Positions 6,439 to 13,947 of a stretch of DNA of 14,116 bases are shown piece after piece. This DNA comes from Candidatus Parvarchaeota archaeon (GTDB lineage Archaea > Nanobdellota > Nanobdellia > Parvarchaeales > Parvarchaeaceae). Position numbers and translations under genes: made by a program. The notes beneath the pieces are model-generated. The model made no database searches and was not told the DNA's origin. It worked only from the letters and a program-made list of their open reading frames with translations. Where the stretch lies: NCBI GenBank assembly GCA_023380435.1, contig JAMCRB010000053.1, positions 1 to 14,116 of the forward strand, in the 5' to 3' direction. How positions within the stretch are numbered: the stretch's first letter is position 1; every line of letters starts with the position of its first letter.

Positions 6439-7398
6439 TTCCAATCTTGCCCTGAAATCCTGTGAATATTTCTCCGGTTCTATCGTATTTACAAAAACGT
6501 TCTGTCCCAATTCGACACCGGCAAGCGTTGAAAGCCTCGGGTATATCTCAAAATGCATATGGAAATCTTCATTTTTCTTTAGCTCGTAAAATAGAATGTT
6601 ATAGGAGTGTCCGCCGAAAATAGCTTTGTTTATTGATATTATCCTCTTGAATTCATCCAGCAGGTCTTCTCTCTCCTTTTGGCTTAACTCTATCAGCGAG
6701 CTCACGTGTCTTTTTGGTATTATTATGGATTCTGCAGTCATCCTGGATGCAAATGGAGCAAACGAGCTGAAAGAACCGTTCTCGTAAAGGCGCCTCGGCT
6801 CCTCTATTTTTATTGCGTCTTCATAGATGCAGGAGCCTTTTTTTAAGCGGTATGAAGAAGTTATCTTGGCCCGTCTCTTTATGTTTCCAATCATAATGGG
6901 CCAGGCCATAATCTGAGTGTGGGGGTGGCCTATACTTGCACCCGCATCCGCTCCGAAGTTCCTGAATATTTGGACGTACTTTATGTAGTTCCTTGAGTAA
7001 AGCTGCTCTTCTCGTTCTATCAGGACGCCAAGCCACTTATCCAGGTGTTTTATGTCCATATCTTCAAGCTTAAGATTGTGGTCAGGGCTTTCTATCACGA
7101 CTTCGTTGTATCCATATCCGCTTATCGAAGACAAAAACCCGCTTTTTTTGTCGAGTGGCGTTTCCCCGTTAAGCTCCGGAAATTTGTTTTTTATGGTCAT
7201 TATCTCCCATGGCTCGCCTACATGCATTATCTTCAGATTTTCTTCTATGTTCTGCGGCTCGAACGGGCATTTTGACAGGTCCTGGGCCCCCCTGTCTTCC
7301 TCAAGCTCATGCGGTCTTTGGCTTCTTCCGGGGACGATTATAGAGAAAAAACCTGTCCTGTAATCCCTGCGTATCTCGCTTCCGTCGTATTGTGCCAT
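6430..7398 (-). CDS. galT: Galactose-1-phosphate uridylyltransferase (GalT-like, HIT superfamily)
   Basis: A nucleotidyl transferase of 322 aa that swaps UMP between UDP-glucose and galactose-1-phosphate through a uridylyl-histidine intermediate. The N-terminus has the family pattern (EIRRDYRTGFFSIIVPGR, from residue 8). NFGADAGASIGHPHTQ (147-162) carries the HPHxQ active site, with H160 the nucleophile. SPDH (104-107) matches the E. coli zinc-ligand segment, and FHMHFEIYP (279-287) closes the C-terminal HIT repeat. CPFEP (44-48) has Glu where many homologues have the second Cys, so the metal site is altered to C44/E47/H107/H158. Next to a glycogen synthase it may supply or drain UDP-glucose. 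A related activity such as a nucleotide-sugar phosphorylase is possible and cannot be excluded from sequence. It overlaps trxB by 9 bases at the 3' ends. Confidence 0.88.
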   Translation of the reverse strand: MAQYDGSEIRRDYRTGFFSIIVPGRSQRPHELEEDRGAQDLSKCPFEPQNIEENLKIMHVGEPWEIMTIKNKFPELNGETPLDKKSGFLSSISGYGYNEVVIESPDHNLKLEDMDIKHLDKWLGVLIEREEQLYSRNYIKYVQIFRNFGADAGASIGHPHTQIMAWPIMIGNIKRRAKITSSYRLKKGSCIYEDAIKIEEPRRLYENGSFSSFAPFASRMTAESIIIPKRHVSSLIELSQKEREDLLDEFKRIISINKAIFGGHSYNILFYELKKNEDFHMHFEIYPRLSTLAGVELGQNVFVNTIEPEKYSQDFRARLESV

Positions 7399-7420
7399 TC
7401 AATTAGGATTAGTAGTCATT

Positions 7421-7430
7421 ATATTTAAAT
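7421..7430 (-). promoter_or_regulatory. TATA box for galT
   Basis: ATTTAAATAT on the minus strand is centred about 27 bases before the ATG at 7398, with no Shine-Dalgarno sequence between. This is the spacing of a leaderless archaeal mRNA. Confidence 0.55.
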
Positions 7431-7505
7431 CATAGCCAAAAGAAGGATGATTTATTTGTGGAGGTCGATACTCGCCACTCCTAAAAAATTCCAGCTGCAT
7501 ACAGA

Positions 7506-7519
7506 AAACTTTAAATATA
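7506..7519 (+). promoter_or_regulatory. BRE/TATA of the thermosome operon
   Basis: AAACT followed by TTAAATATA, with the TATA centre at about 7515. This predicts a transcript start near 7540 and a leader of about 50-55 bases ending in a strong ribosome binding site. It is one of the better-formed promoters in the window. The sequence between the galT promoter and this element (about 7432-7505) shows nothing else I can support. Confidence 0.6.
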
Positions 7520-7538
7520 AGATAATAAGATATTATCT
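7520..7538 (+). promoter_or_regulatory. Perfect inverted repeat, candidate operator of the thermosome operon
   Basis: AGATAATA-AGA-TATTATCT is a perfect 8-base inverted repeat with a 3-base spacer. It starts directly after the TATA box and ends just before the predicted transcript start. A repressor bound here would block polymerase recruitment, as heat-shock regulators such as Phr (Pyrococcus) and HSR1 (Archaeoglobus) do at their promoters, although this sequence does not match the HSR1 CTAAC-N5-GTTAG site. The operator role is inferred from position and symmetry. Confidence 0.5.
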
Positions 7539-7583
7539 AAATACGCGTGTTAACAAGTATTAAAGCACGCTTTGATTTAAAGT

Positions 7584-7591
7584 GGAGGTGA
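7584..7591 (+). promoter_or_regulatory. Strong ribosome binding site of the thermosome gene
   Basis: GGAGGTGA ends three bases before the ATG at 7595 and is complementary to the anti-Shine-Dalgarno sequence of archaeal 16S rRNA. It fixes the start codon. The other genes that open a transcription unit here show nothing comparable. Confidence 0.8.
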
Positions 7592-7594
7592 AAT

Positions 7595-9232
7595 ATGGCA
7601 GAATCAGTTCAACCGATTTTTATCTTGCCTGAAGGCTATACCAGGACAAGCGGTAAAGACGCACAGAGGAACAACATAGCCGCAGCAAAGGCCGTAGCGA
7701 ACGCCGTAAAGTCGACATTGGGCCCGAGAGGCATGGACAAGATGCTGGTAGACAATATAGGCGACATCACGATAACAAACGACGGCGTCACAGTACTTAA
7801 GAACATGGACGTGGAGAATCCTGCGGCTAAAATGATAGTCGAGGTGGCCAAAACACAGGAAGAGGAGGTCGGAGACGGCACAACCACTGCGGTAATAATC
7901 GCAGGCGAACTGCTGAAAAACGCGGAAAGTCTGCTAGATCAAAGCATCCATCCTACTCTCATAGCGAGAGGATACAAACTGGCAGCTGTAAAAGCCCAGG
8001 ATATATTGGACAAAATCAAGCTAAAACTCGACGTGAGTGATAAAAAAGAGCTCAATAAAATAGTTAAAACCGCAATAATAGGCAAAAGCACGGGAGCGGA
8101 TGAGCACATAATATCTCTTATAGTAGACGCCATACAGCACGTCAAATCGATGTCGGAGAAAGAAGGATACGTCGACCTGGACGACATAAAAGTCGAGAAG
8201 AAGGTCGGTGGCGGGATTACCGACTCCGAACTTATACAGGGAGTCATAATAGACAAGGAGAAAGTTCATCCCGACATGCCCGATTCCGTAAAAAACGCAA
8301 AGATTGCGCTTTTGAATGTCGCGCTCGAGATAGAAAAGACAAACATAGACGCCCAGATAAGGATAGAGAAACCAGAGCAGCTTCAGGCTTTCCTCAACGA
8401 AGAGGAGAAGATGCTGAAAGACATGGTCGATAAAATAACTAAATCCGGCGCAAATGTGGTCATAGTCCAGAAAGGGATTGACGATGCAGCGCAGCATTTC
8501 CTTTCGAAAGCAGGGATACTGGCGTTCAGAAGAGTATCAGAGAACGACATGAAAAAGATAGGCAAAGCGACTGGCGCAAAGGTAGTAGCGACCCTCGATG
8601 AGCTTTCTGGTGATTCTCTTGGACACGCTGGTCTTGTAAAGATCGAGAAGATGGCTGGTGAAAATCTCGCTATAATAGAGGACTGCAAGAATCCAAAAGC
8701 AGTTACGATACTTGTGAGGGGCGGGACAGAGCATGTGACCGCGGAGATACAGCGTGCGATAGATGACAGCCTGGGCGACCTCAAATCCGTAATCGAGGAC
8801 AACGGGGCCATAGTCGCCGGCGGAGGCGCAACAGAACTTGAAGTTGCGAAAAATCTGCGCGATTATGCGGCCGAACTTGGCGGAAGGGAGCAGCTTGCCG
8901 TTAACGCTTTCGCGGACTCTTTGGAGATAGTCTCCAAGACGCTCGCGGAGAACGCTGGCATGGACCCTATAGATATTCTGGTCGAGCTAAGGGCTGAGCA
9001 TCAGAAAGGAAAGAAATGGGCTGGCGTCAACCTGCTGGATGTGTACAAACCGAAAGTATCGGACATGTACACAGAGGGCGTTATCGAGCCATTAAGGACG
9101 AAAAAGCAGGCAATAAAAAGTGCGAGCGAAGTCGCTGTTATGATACTCAGGATAGACGATATCATAGCTGCCGGCAAGTCCGCGAATCAGTCCACACAGC
9201 CGCCTGGCGGAATGGGTGGATACGGAGAGTGA
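7595..9232 (+). CDS. ths: Thermosome subunit (group II chaperonin)
   Basis: An ATP-driven cytosolic chaperonin subunit of 545 aa, the usual length, that assembles into a double ring and folds proteins in its cavity. The equatorial domain is residues 1 to about 145 and about 400-525, with the intermediate and apical domains (about 215-365) between. Visible nucleotide-site motifs are TLGPRGMDKML (41-51), NDGVTVL (62-68) with D63, GDGTTT (93-98), AIDDSLGD (388-395) with the probable catalytic D390, and GGGATELEVA (409-418). The C-terminus ends in a short Gly/Met tail (GGMGGYGE), of the kind that projects into the cavity in thermosomes. Only one subunit gene is visible, so it may form a homo-oligomer or have paralogues elsewhere. 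It is the first gene of an apparent operon with LSm and L37e, and a palindrome sits in its promoter. Confidence 0.98.
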   Translation: MAESVQPIFILPEGYTRTSGKDAQRNNIAAAKAVANAVKSTLGPRGMDKMLVDNIGDITITNDGVTVLKNMDVENPAAKMIVEVAKTQEEEVGDGTTTAVIIAGELLKNAESLLDQSIHPTLIARGYKLAAVKAQDILDKIKLKLDVSDKKELNKIVKTAIIGKSTGADEHIISLIVDAIQHVKSMSEKEGYVDLDDIKVEKKVGGGITDSELIQGVIIDKEKVHPDMPDSVKNAKIALLNVALEIEKTNIDAQIRIEKPEQLQAFLNEEEKMLKDMVDKITKSGANVVIVQKGIDDAAQHFLSKAGILAFRRVSENDMKKIGKATGAKVVATLDELSGDSLGHAGLVKIEKMAGENLAIIEDCKNPKAVTILVRGGTEHVTAEIQRAIDDSLGDLKSVIEDNGAIVAGGGATELEVAKNLRDYAAELGGREQLAVNAFADSLEIVSKTLAENAGMDPIDILVELRAEHQKGKKWAGVNLLDVYKPKVSDMYTEGVIEPLRTKKQAIKSASEVAVMILRIDDIIAAGKSANQSTQPPGGMGGYGE

Positions 9233-9236
9233 ATTT

Positions 9237-9464
9237 ATGTCGGAAAATGCAAGACCTTTGGATTTGTTGAATTCTTCCAAAGGTAAGACAGTGCTGGTCG
9301 AGCTTAAAAACGGCCACTCCATCAACGGCAAGCTTATTGCTTTTGATATACACGTCAATATAACGCTGGAGTCTGCGGAGGAAACAAACTCTGGCGAGGT
9401 TAGGAAGCTGGGAAATGTATTTGTGAGGGGTGACACGATAATCCTTATATCACCTAGTATATGA
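9237..9464 (+). CDS. Sm-like archaeal protein (LSm / SmAP)
   Basis: An RNA-binding Sm-fold protein of 75 aa expected to form a ring, usually a heptamer, that binds U-rich RNA. The Sm1 motif spans the GKTVLVELKNGHSINGKL segment and the following FDIHVNITLE strand (about residues 16-45). The Sm2 motif is FVRGDTIILI (about 62-71), with the family's R-G pair. I chose the ATG at 9237 rather than the in-frame ATG at 9216. The later one follows GGAG (9224-9227) at a good distance, lies just after the thermosome stop, and gives an N-terminus (MSENARPLDLL) typical of the family. The stop codon overlaps the L37e start as ATGA, so the two are probably translationally coupled. Confidence 0.93.
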   Translation: MSENARPLDLLNSSKGKTVLVELKNGHSINGKLIAFDIHVNITLESAEETNSGEVRKLGNVFVRGDTIILISPSI

Positions 9465-9643
9465 GTACAGCATCGATGGGGCTCCACAATAGGAAGACCC
9501 CACACGTCAAGTGTAGAAGGTGCGGTAAGAACTCTTATCTGAAAAGGAAGGGTTACTGTTCCCACTGCGGATATGGAAAAACCGCAAAGATGAGGACTTA
9601 CGCCTGGCAGAGCAAGAAAGTCAACGGCAAGAGAATAAAGTGA
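9461..9643 (+). CDS. rpl37e: Large-subunit ribosomal protein L37e
   Basis: A small basic zinc-ribbon protein of the 50S subunit, 60 aa, typical of archaeal L37e. The zinc ligands are C18-x2-C21 and C33-x2-C36, in CRRCG and CSHCG. The lysine/arginine-rich flanks contact rRNA, and the end motif (TYAWQSKKVNGKR, from residue 46) is characteristic of the family. The start overlaps the LSm stop by four bases (ATGA). LSm-L37e is a recurring archaeal gene pair, which supports both calls. It is the last gene of the thermosome operon, because trpS begins after 49 bases with its own TATA element. Confidence 0.95.
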   Translation: MSTASMGLHNRKTPHVKCRRCGKNSYLKRKGYCSHCGYGKTAKMRTYAWQSKKVNGKRIK

Positions 9644-9656
9644 TTCTTTAGCATAA

Positions 9657-9670
9657 ACATATATTTTTAT
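9657..9670 (+). promoter_or_regulatory. TATA box for the trpS-gatDE operon
   Basis: AACATATATTTTTA is centred about 28 bases before the ATG at 9693, with no Shine-Dalgarno sequence between, so the mRNA may be leaderless. The T-run within it could also help end the upstream thermosome-LSm-L37e transcript. Confidence 0.5.
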
Positions 9671-9692
9671 TGCCTAGCCTACATAGATAATA

Positions 9693-10826
9693 ATGGAAGG
9701 CCTGAAGATGAACCCTTGGGAGATGTCCGGGGAGATAAAAGAGCAGGATTACCCCAAACTTATAAAGGAGTTCGGGGCAAAAATTATCGATGACAAACTT
9801 CTCAATGAACTGAAAAAATTCACCGGAGAGCTGCACCCCTTTCTGACTACAAAGCTGTTTTTTGCCCACAGAGACTTGGACACAGTGCTGGATGATTATT
9901 CTAAAGGCAAGGAATTTTACCTTTATACCGGCAGAGGCCCTTCCGGCAAGATGCACCTCGGCCATCTGTTGCCGTTCATATTCACGAAGTGGCTGCAGGA
10001 CAAATTTGACGTAGATTTGCTCATACAGATGACCGACGACGAAAAATACCTGGTGAGGGACATCCCGATGGAGGAAATCAGGAAAAACACGCATGAAAAC
10101 ATACTAGACATACTGAGCTTGGGATTCAAGAAAGAGAAGACCCACGTAATAATAGATTCGGAGCAGTCAAAGATACTCTACAACAACGCGATACTTTTTG
10201 CGAAAAGACTCACCGCGTCTACGGCAAAAGCAGTATTCGGTCTGAAAGACAGCGACAACGTGGGGAAATACTTCTTCACAAGCATGCAGGCCGTCCCGGC
10301 TTTTCTTCTGTCTGCGATAAAAGGAAGAAACATAAGGTGTCTCATACCCTATGGCATAGACCAGGACGACCATTTCAAGCTTGCAAGAGACATATTGCCG
10401 AAACTGGGCTACTACAAGCCGTCCGCAATAATATCCAAGCTTATGCCTTCCCTGCAGGGCAGCGGAAAGATGTCTTCTTCGGATCCCAACAGCTCGATAT
10501 TCCTTGATGACAACGAGGAGACAGTCAGGAGAAAAATAAACAAGTACGCGTTTTCAGGCGGTCGCGACACGAAAGAGGAGCAGAGAAAACTTGGCGCCAA
10601 TCCCGACATAGATTTCGCTTTCAACATGTACAGGTTTTTGGAGCCGGACCAGACAAAGGTCGATAAAGTCTACTCAGAATACAAGTCAGGCAGGATGCTA
10701 AGCGGCGAGATGAAAGCTTTATCCGCAGACGCAATAAACGCGTTTTTGTCGAAGCTAAGGTCAAGAAGAGAATCGATAAAAGACGATGTGGACTCGTATA
10801 TGTTTGATGTTGATAGGTTCAAATAA
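9693..10826 (+). CDS. trpS: Tryptophanyl-tRNA synthetase (archaeal/eukaryotic type)
   Basis: A class Ic aminoacyl-tRNA synthetase, 377 aa, that charges tRNA-Trp. The Rossmann catalytic core has TGRGPSGKMHLGHL (79-92), where HLGH (88-91) is the HIGH motif, and SGKMSSSDPNS (257-267), where KMSSS (259-263) is the KMSKS loop. The NPWE near the N-terminus (7-10) is common to the archaeal/eukaryotic branch. The length matches that branch and exceeds the roughly 330 aa of bacterial TrpRS. The ATG at 9693 is preferred because of its distance from the TATA box; a second in-frame ATG at 9708 (before NPWE) is possible. GatD starts 11 bases after the stop, so the two are probably co-transcribed. Confidence 0.96.
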   Translation: MEGLKMNPWEMSGEIKEQDYPKLIKEFGAKIIDDKLLNELKKFTGELHPFLTTKLFFAHRDLDTVLDDYSKGKEFYLYTGRGPSGKMHLGHLLPFIFTKWLQDKFDVDLLIQMTDDEKYLVRDIPMEEIRKNTHENILDILSLGFKKEKTHVIIDSEQSKILYNNAILFAKRLTASTAKAVFGLKDSDNVGKYFFTSMQAVPAFLLSAIKGRNIRCLIPYGIDQDDHFKLARDILPKLGYYKPSAIISKLMPSLQGSGKMSSSDPNSSIFLDDNEETVRRKINKYAFSGGRDTKEEQRKLGANPDIDFAFNMYRFLEPDQTKVDKVYSEYKSGRMLSGEMKALSADAINAFLSKLRSRRESIKDDVDSYMFDVDRFK

Positions 10827-10837
10827 GTGAAATCAAT

Positions 10838-12130
10838 ATGGCCAAAAAAAACGTTAAAAAAACCGGAAGCTTTTCCAAAGGAGACATCCTGAAATTCGAA
10901 TTTGACGGGATGGAACTCAGCGGGGAATTTATAAAAAAAGGAGACGACCTGCTCATAATAAAACTTTCGTCCGGATATGACATAGCCGTACCGGAAAAGT
11001 CGTTCCGGCTGCTGAAAACAATAAAATCCGCTCAAAAAACCACTGAAAAAATAGTCCCCGAGAAAAGCGAAAAAGAACCGGACATAACGATAATAACAAC
11101 AGGAGGTACGATCTCTTCAAAGATAGACTACGAGACCGGCGGAGTCTCCCCCACGGTCAGCTCCGACTATTATTTTGATCTCGCTCCAAAGATGTCAGAA
11201 TACGGGAAAGTGGCCATAAAACCGATAATGAGCATACTATCCGAAAACATGCAGCCGTCTGACTGGATAAAAATAGCTTCAGAAGCGAAAAAAGCCATAG
11301 ACCAGGGCTCGAAAGGCGTCATAATAACCATGGGCACAGACACCATGCACTACGCCGCATCTGCTCTGTCCTTCATGTTGAATCCGCTGTCCGTTCCTGT
11401 TGTATTTACCGGAGCACAGAGAAGCGTTGACCGCGGCTCTTCTGACGCATCCACCAATCTCCTGCTTTCTGCGATAACCGCCTCAAAATGGGATGGGGGA
11501 GAGGTCGTGATATGCATGCATGCGGGTTTAAACGACGATAGGAATTTCATACTCCGTGGCAATAAAGCAAGGAAGATGCACACTGAAAGAAGGGATGCTT
11601 TCAGGCCGATAAACACAAAGCCGCTTGCGGAAGTGTATCTTGACGGCTCCATAAAAAAAGCGCAGCCTTACAGGATAAAGTCGAATGAAACTTCGTTGGA
11701 TACTAAGCTGGAAGAGAATGTCAAGCTCATAATATCGTATCCGTCTATGGGCGGCGACATAATAAATTATTACATAAAAAAAGGAGTGAAAGGCCTTGTA
11801 ATCGCGGCCACCGGGTTCGGCAACCTGCCTCTGCAGGATAAAAGCGTATACGAAGCCATAACCCTGGCCAACAAGAAAAACATACCAATCGTCATAACCT
11901 CTCAAACAATCTACGGCGCCACGAACGAGTTTGTTTACAACACTTTAAGGGAATTGTCCAGGTTTGAGAACATCATCTATGTAGGAGACATGACTACAGA
12001 AGCCGCTTTTTCAAAGCTCATGTTCGTACTTGGCCATACGAAAAAGATCGGCGAAGTGAGGGAAATGATGCTTAAGAACATGGCTGGAGAGCTAAGCGTA
12101 AGAAACGAGGTGGATTCATTTTTACTATGA
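10838..12130 (+). CDS. gatD: Glu-tRNA(Gln) amidotransferase subunit D
   Basis: The asparaginase-like subunit of the archaeal GatDE complex, 430 aa. It releases ammonia from an amide donor, and GatE uses that ammonia to convert Glu-tRNA(Gln) to Gln-tRNA(Gln). An N-terminal beta domain (about 11-60) and a Lys/Glu/Thr-rich linker (about 61-80) precede the asparaginase domain. That domain starts at TIITTGGTISS (84-94), with catalytic T91. ITMGTDTM (163-170) gives T167 and D168. RGNKARKMHTERRDAF (240-255) gives the probable catalytic K246, and the KMHT context marks GatD rather than plain L-asparaginase. An AAGTGA overlapping the trpS stop may act as a ribosome binding site. The stop overlaps the gatE start (ATGA), which fits equimolar synthesis of the two subunits. 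Confidence 0.97.
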   Translation: MAKKNVKKTGSFSKGDILKFEFDGMELSGEFIKKGDDLLIIKLSSGYDIAVPEKSFRLLKTIKSAQKTTEKIVPEKSEKEPDITIITTGGTISSKIDYETGGVSPTVSSDYYFDLAPKMSEYGKVAIKPIMSILSENMQPSDWIKIASEAKKAIDQGSKGVIITMGTDTMHYAASALSFMLNPLSVPVVFTGAQRSVDRGSSDASTNLLLSAITASKWDGGEVVICMHAGLNDDRNFILRGNKARKMHTERRDAFRPINTKPLAEVYLDGSIKKAQPYRIKSNETSLDTKLEENVKLIISYPSMGGDIINYYIKKGVKGLVIAATGFGNLPLQDKSVYEAITLANKKNIPIVITSQTIYGATNEFVYNTLRELSRFENIIYVGDMTTEAAFSKLMFVLGHTKKIGEVREMMLKNMAGELSVRNEVDSFLL

Positions 12131-13947
12131 AGCTAAAATGCGGATTTGAATGGCACATCCAGCTCGATACTTCAAAGCTTTTCTGCCGCTGCATTCCATA
12201 CATGCACGAGGAGGAAGGCGAAATAAGATTAAAGAGGTTATTCAAACCCTCGTTCGGGGAATCCGGTAAGGTCGACATAAGCGCGGAATTCGAAGGAAAG
12301 AAGACCAGAGAGATAGTATACAATGTATACCGCGATTCTGACTGCCTTGTCGATGTAGACGAAGAGCCTCCTCACCAGGTAGACAGCAAAGCCTTGGAGA
12401 TATCGCTCGGCTTGTCCAATGCGCTCGGATCAAAAGTCCTGGAGAACATTATGTTCATGCGCAAGACGATAGTGGACGGATCAAACACAAGCGGCTTTCA
12501 AAGGACCGCGATAGTCGGCTTGGGCGGCGAGTTCGATTTTAAGGGCAAGAAGATATCAATCTCAACCGTCTCGCTGGAGGAGGACTCTGCCAGAAAAGAA
12601 TCAGAAACAGGCAGCTCGACGACCTACAAACTTGACAGGCTTGGAATACCGCTTATAGAGGTAGCAACCGGCATTATAGAAACAGATGAGAATGAGGCCA
12701 AGGAAATAGCCCTGGCATTTGGAAGATTCACCCGGCTTTTCAAAGTAAGGCGCGGTCTCGGTACGATAAGACAAGATGTAAATCTATCGATAGAAGGCGG
12801 AAGCAGAGTCGAGTTAAAAGGCTTCCAGAACATACGCGAGATGGACAAAGCGATACTGAACGAAGCAAAAAGGCAGGCAAGCCTTGTTTCTTTGATAAAG
12901 GAAAAAGGATACCTGAAAGAAAACCTGAAAGACTCCGAAAGCAAAGACATATCCTCGTTGTTTGCGGACACAGGCTCAAATATCATAAGAAAAGCGCTTT
13001 CAGATGGAAAGAAAGTTACAGGAATAAACCTCAGCGGGTTTAAAGGAGTCCTTGGGACCCAGATATCAGAAGGCAAGAGATTCGGCACAGAGGTATCCGA
13101 CTATCTTAAGATAAAGTCGGGCAATGGCATAATCCACTCGGATGAACTTCCGAATTACGGGATAACCGATTCTGACGTCCAAAAGATATGCGAGACTCTA
13201 AGCTGCAGAAGCGGGGACGCTTTCGTCCTCTGCATACACGAAAAAGGCGAGGAAAAGATGGTTTTTGAGCAGATAACCGATAGAATCGGCAGCCTTCTGA
13301 CGTCTGTGCCATCGGAAGTAAGACTGGTAAAGGACGATAACTCGACTTCTTTCCTCAGGCCGCTCGGGGGCAAGAACAGGATGTACATAGAGACCGACCT
13401 TCCGATACTGAAAGTGGACCAGTCTGTTCTAAAAAAAGCCACAAAATACAAAAATCTAAGCGTAGAGTCGATAAAGGAAAAGTACGGGCTAAGCGAGGAG
13501 TACCTTGAGCAGCTCATAAATGCCAATAAACTGGACGAAGCAATAGAGGCCAGAGCAAAGTTTAAGCTAAACTTCAATGTAATAATCAGCGTAATGATAG
13601 AGGACGTAAACTACATCAGGCACAGGTTCAGAGTCGACATAAGCGAAAAGACGGTCGATGAGATACTCAGCTGCATCTCCAGCGAGAAAATAGCGAGGGA
13701 AGCATCGCGCAAGATAATGGAGGCGATTGCACTCAACAGGGCAGATAACGTAAACCAGGCAATAGAAAAGCTCAAGCTCAGGAAGATAAGCAGGAAAGCG
13801 CTTCAGGACGCCGTTATAAAGCTGATAAAAGAGAATAAGATTGAAAGATATGACACGCTCATTACAAATCTCAGGGATAGGCTTGGATTCTCATTCGACG
13901 TTAAAGATGCTTATGAGATCGCATCTAAAATGATCAAAAATGGATAA
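12127..13947 (+). CDS. gatE: Glu-tRNA(Gln) amidotransferase subunit E
   Basis: The kinase/amidotransferase subunit of GatDE, 606 aa. It phosphorylates the Glu on Glu-tRNA(Gln) and replaces the phosphate with ammonia delivered from GatD. The GatB/E catalytic cradle occupies about residues 1-290, with QLDTSKLFCRC (12-22), a VDVDEEPPH segment (75-83), RLGIPLIEVATG (171-182) and RGLGTIRQDVNLSIEGG (209-225). The region about 290-400 (RFGTEVSDYL, LPNYGITDSDV) corresponds to the GAD insertion that separates GatE from GatB and is shared with bacterial AspRS. The helical YqeY-like tail (about 500-606) binds tRNA. Translation is probably coupled to gatD through the ATGA overlap. GatDE means this organism relies on the indirect route to Gln-tRNA. 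Confidence 0.97.
   Translation: MKLKCGFEWHIQLDTSKLFCRCIPYMHEEEGEIRLKRLFKPSFGESGKVDISAEFEGKKTREIVYNVYRDSDCLVDVDEEPPHQVDSKALEISLGLSNALGSKVLENIMFMRKTIVDGSNTSGFQRTAIVGLGGEFDFKGKKISISTVSLEEDSARKESETGSSTTYKLDRLGIPLIEVATGIIETDENEAKEIALAFGRFTRLFKVRRGLGTIRQDVNLSIEGGSRVELKGFQNIREMDKAILNEAKRQASLVSLIKEKGYLKENLKDSESKDISSLFADTGSNIIRKALSDGKKVTGINLSGFKGVLGTQISEGKRFGTEVSDYLKIKSGNGIIHSDELPNYGITDSDVQKICETLSCRSGDAFVLCIHEKGEEKMVFEQITDRIGSLLTSVPSEVRLVKDDNSTSFLRPLGGKNRMYIETDLPILKVDQSVLKKATKYKNLSVESIKEKYGLSEEYLEQLINANKLDEAIEARAKFKLNFNVIISVMIEDVNYIRHRFRVDISEKTVDEILSCISSEKIAREASRKIMEAIALNRADNVNQAIEKLKLRKISRKALQDAVIKLIKENKIERYDTLITNLRDRLGFSFDVKDAYEIASKMIKNG

Noticed and set aside
7052..7363. Plus-strand open frames opposite galT
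   Set aside because: The sense frame carries all GalT motifs; the opposite frames have Ser/Leu/Phe-rich shadow composition and no family resemblance.
7454..7482. GTGGAGGT followed by a possible GTGG/CCAC hairpin upstream of the thermosome, considered as a small RNA or leader ORF
   Set aside because: Only a four-base stem forms, no ATG follows the Shine-Dalgarno-like string at a proper distance, and the stretch lies upstream of the predicted promoter.
7541..7560. Second palindrome ATACGCGTGTTAACAAGTAT in the thermosome leader
   Set aside because: Only the central TGTTAACA and the outer ATAC/GTAT match, and their centres do not align into one clean inverted repeat.
8021..8497. Long minus-strand open frame of 158 codons inside the thermosome gene
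   Set aside because: It lies wholly within a well-conserved gene, encodes a Phe/Tyr/Cys-rich peptide typical of antisense frames, and has no promoter or ribosome binding site. The same applies to the other antisense frames in ths, trpS, gatD and gatE.
9216..9236. Upstream in-frame ATG giving LSm a 7-residue extension
   Set aside because: It lies inside the thermosome coding end, and the later ATG at 9237 has a better-placed GGAG and a typical family N-terminus.
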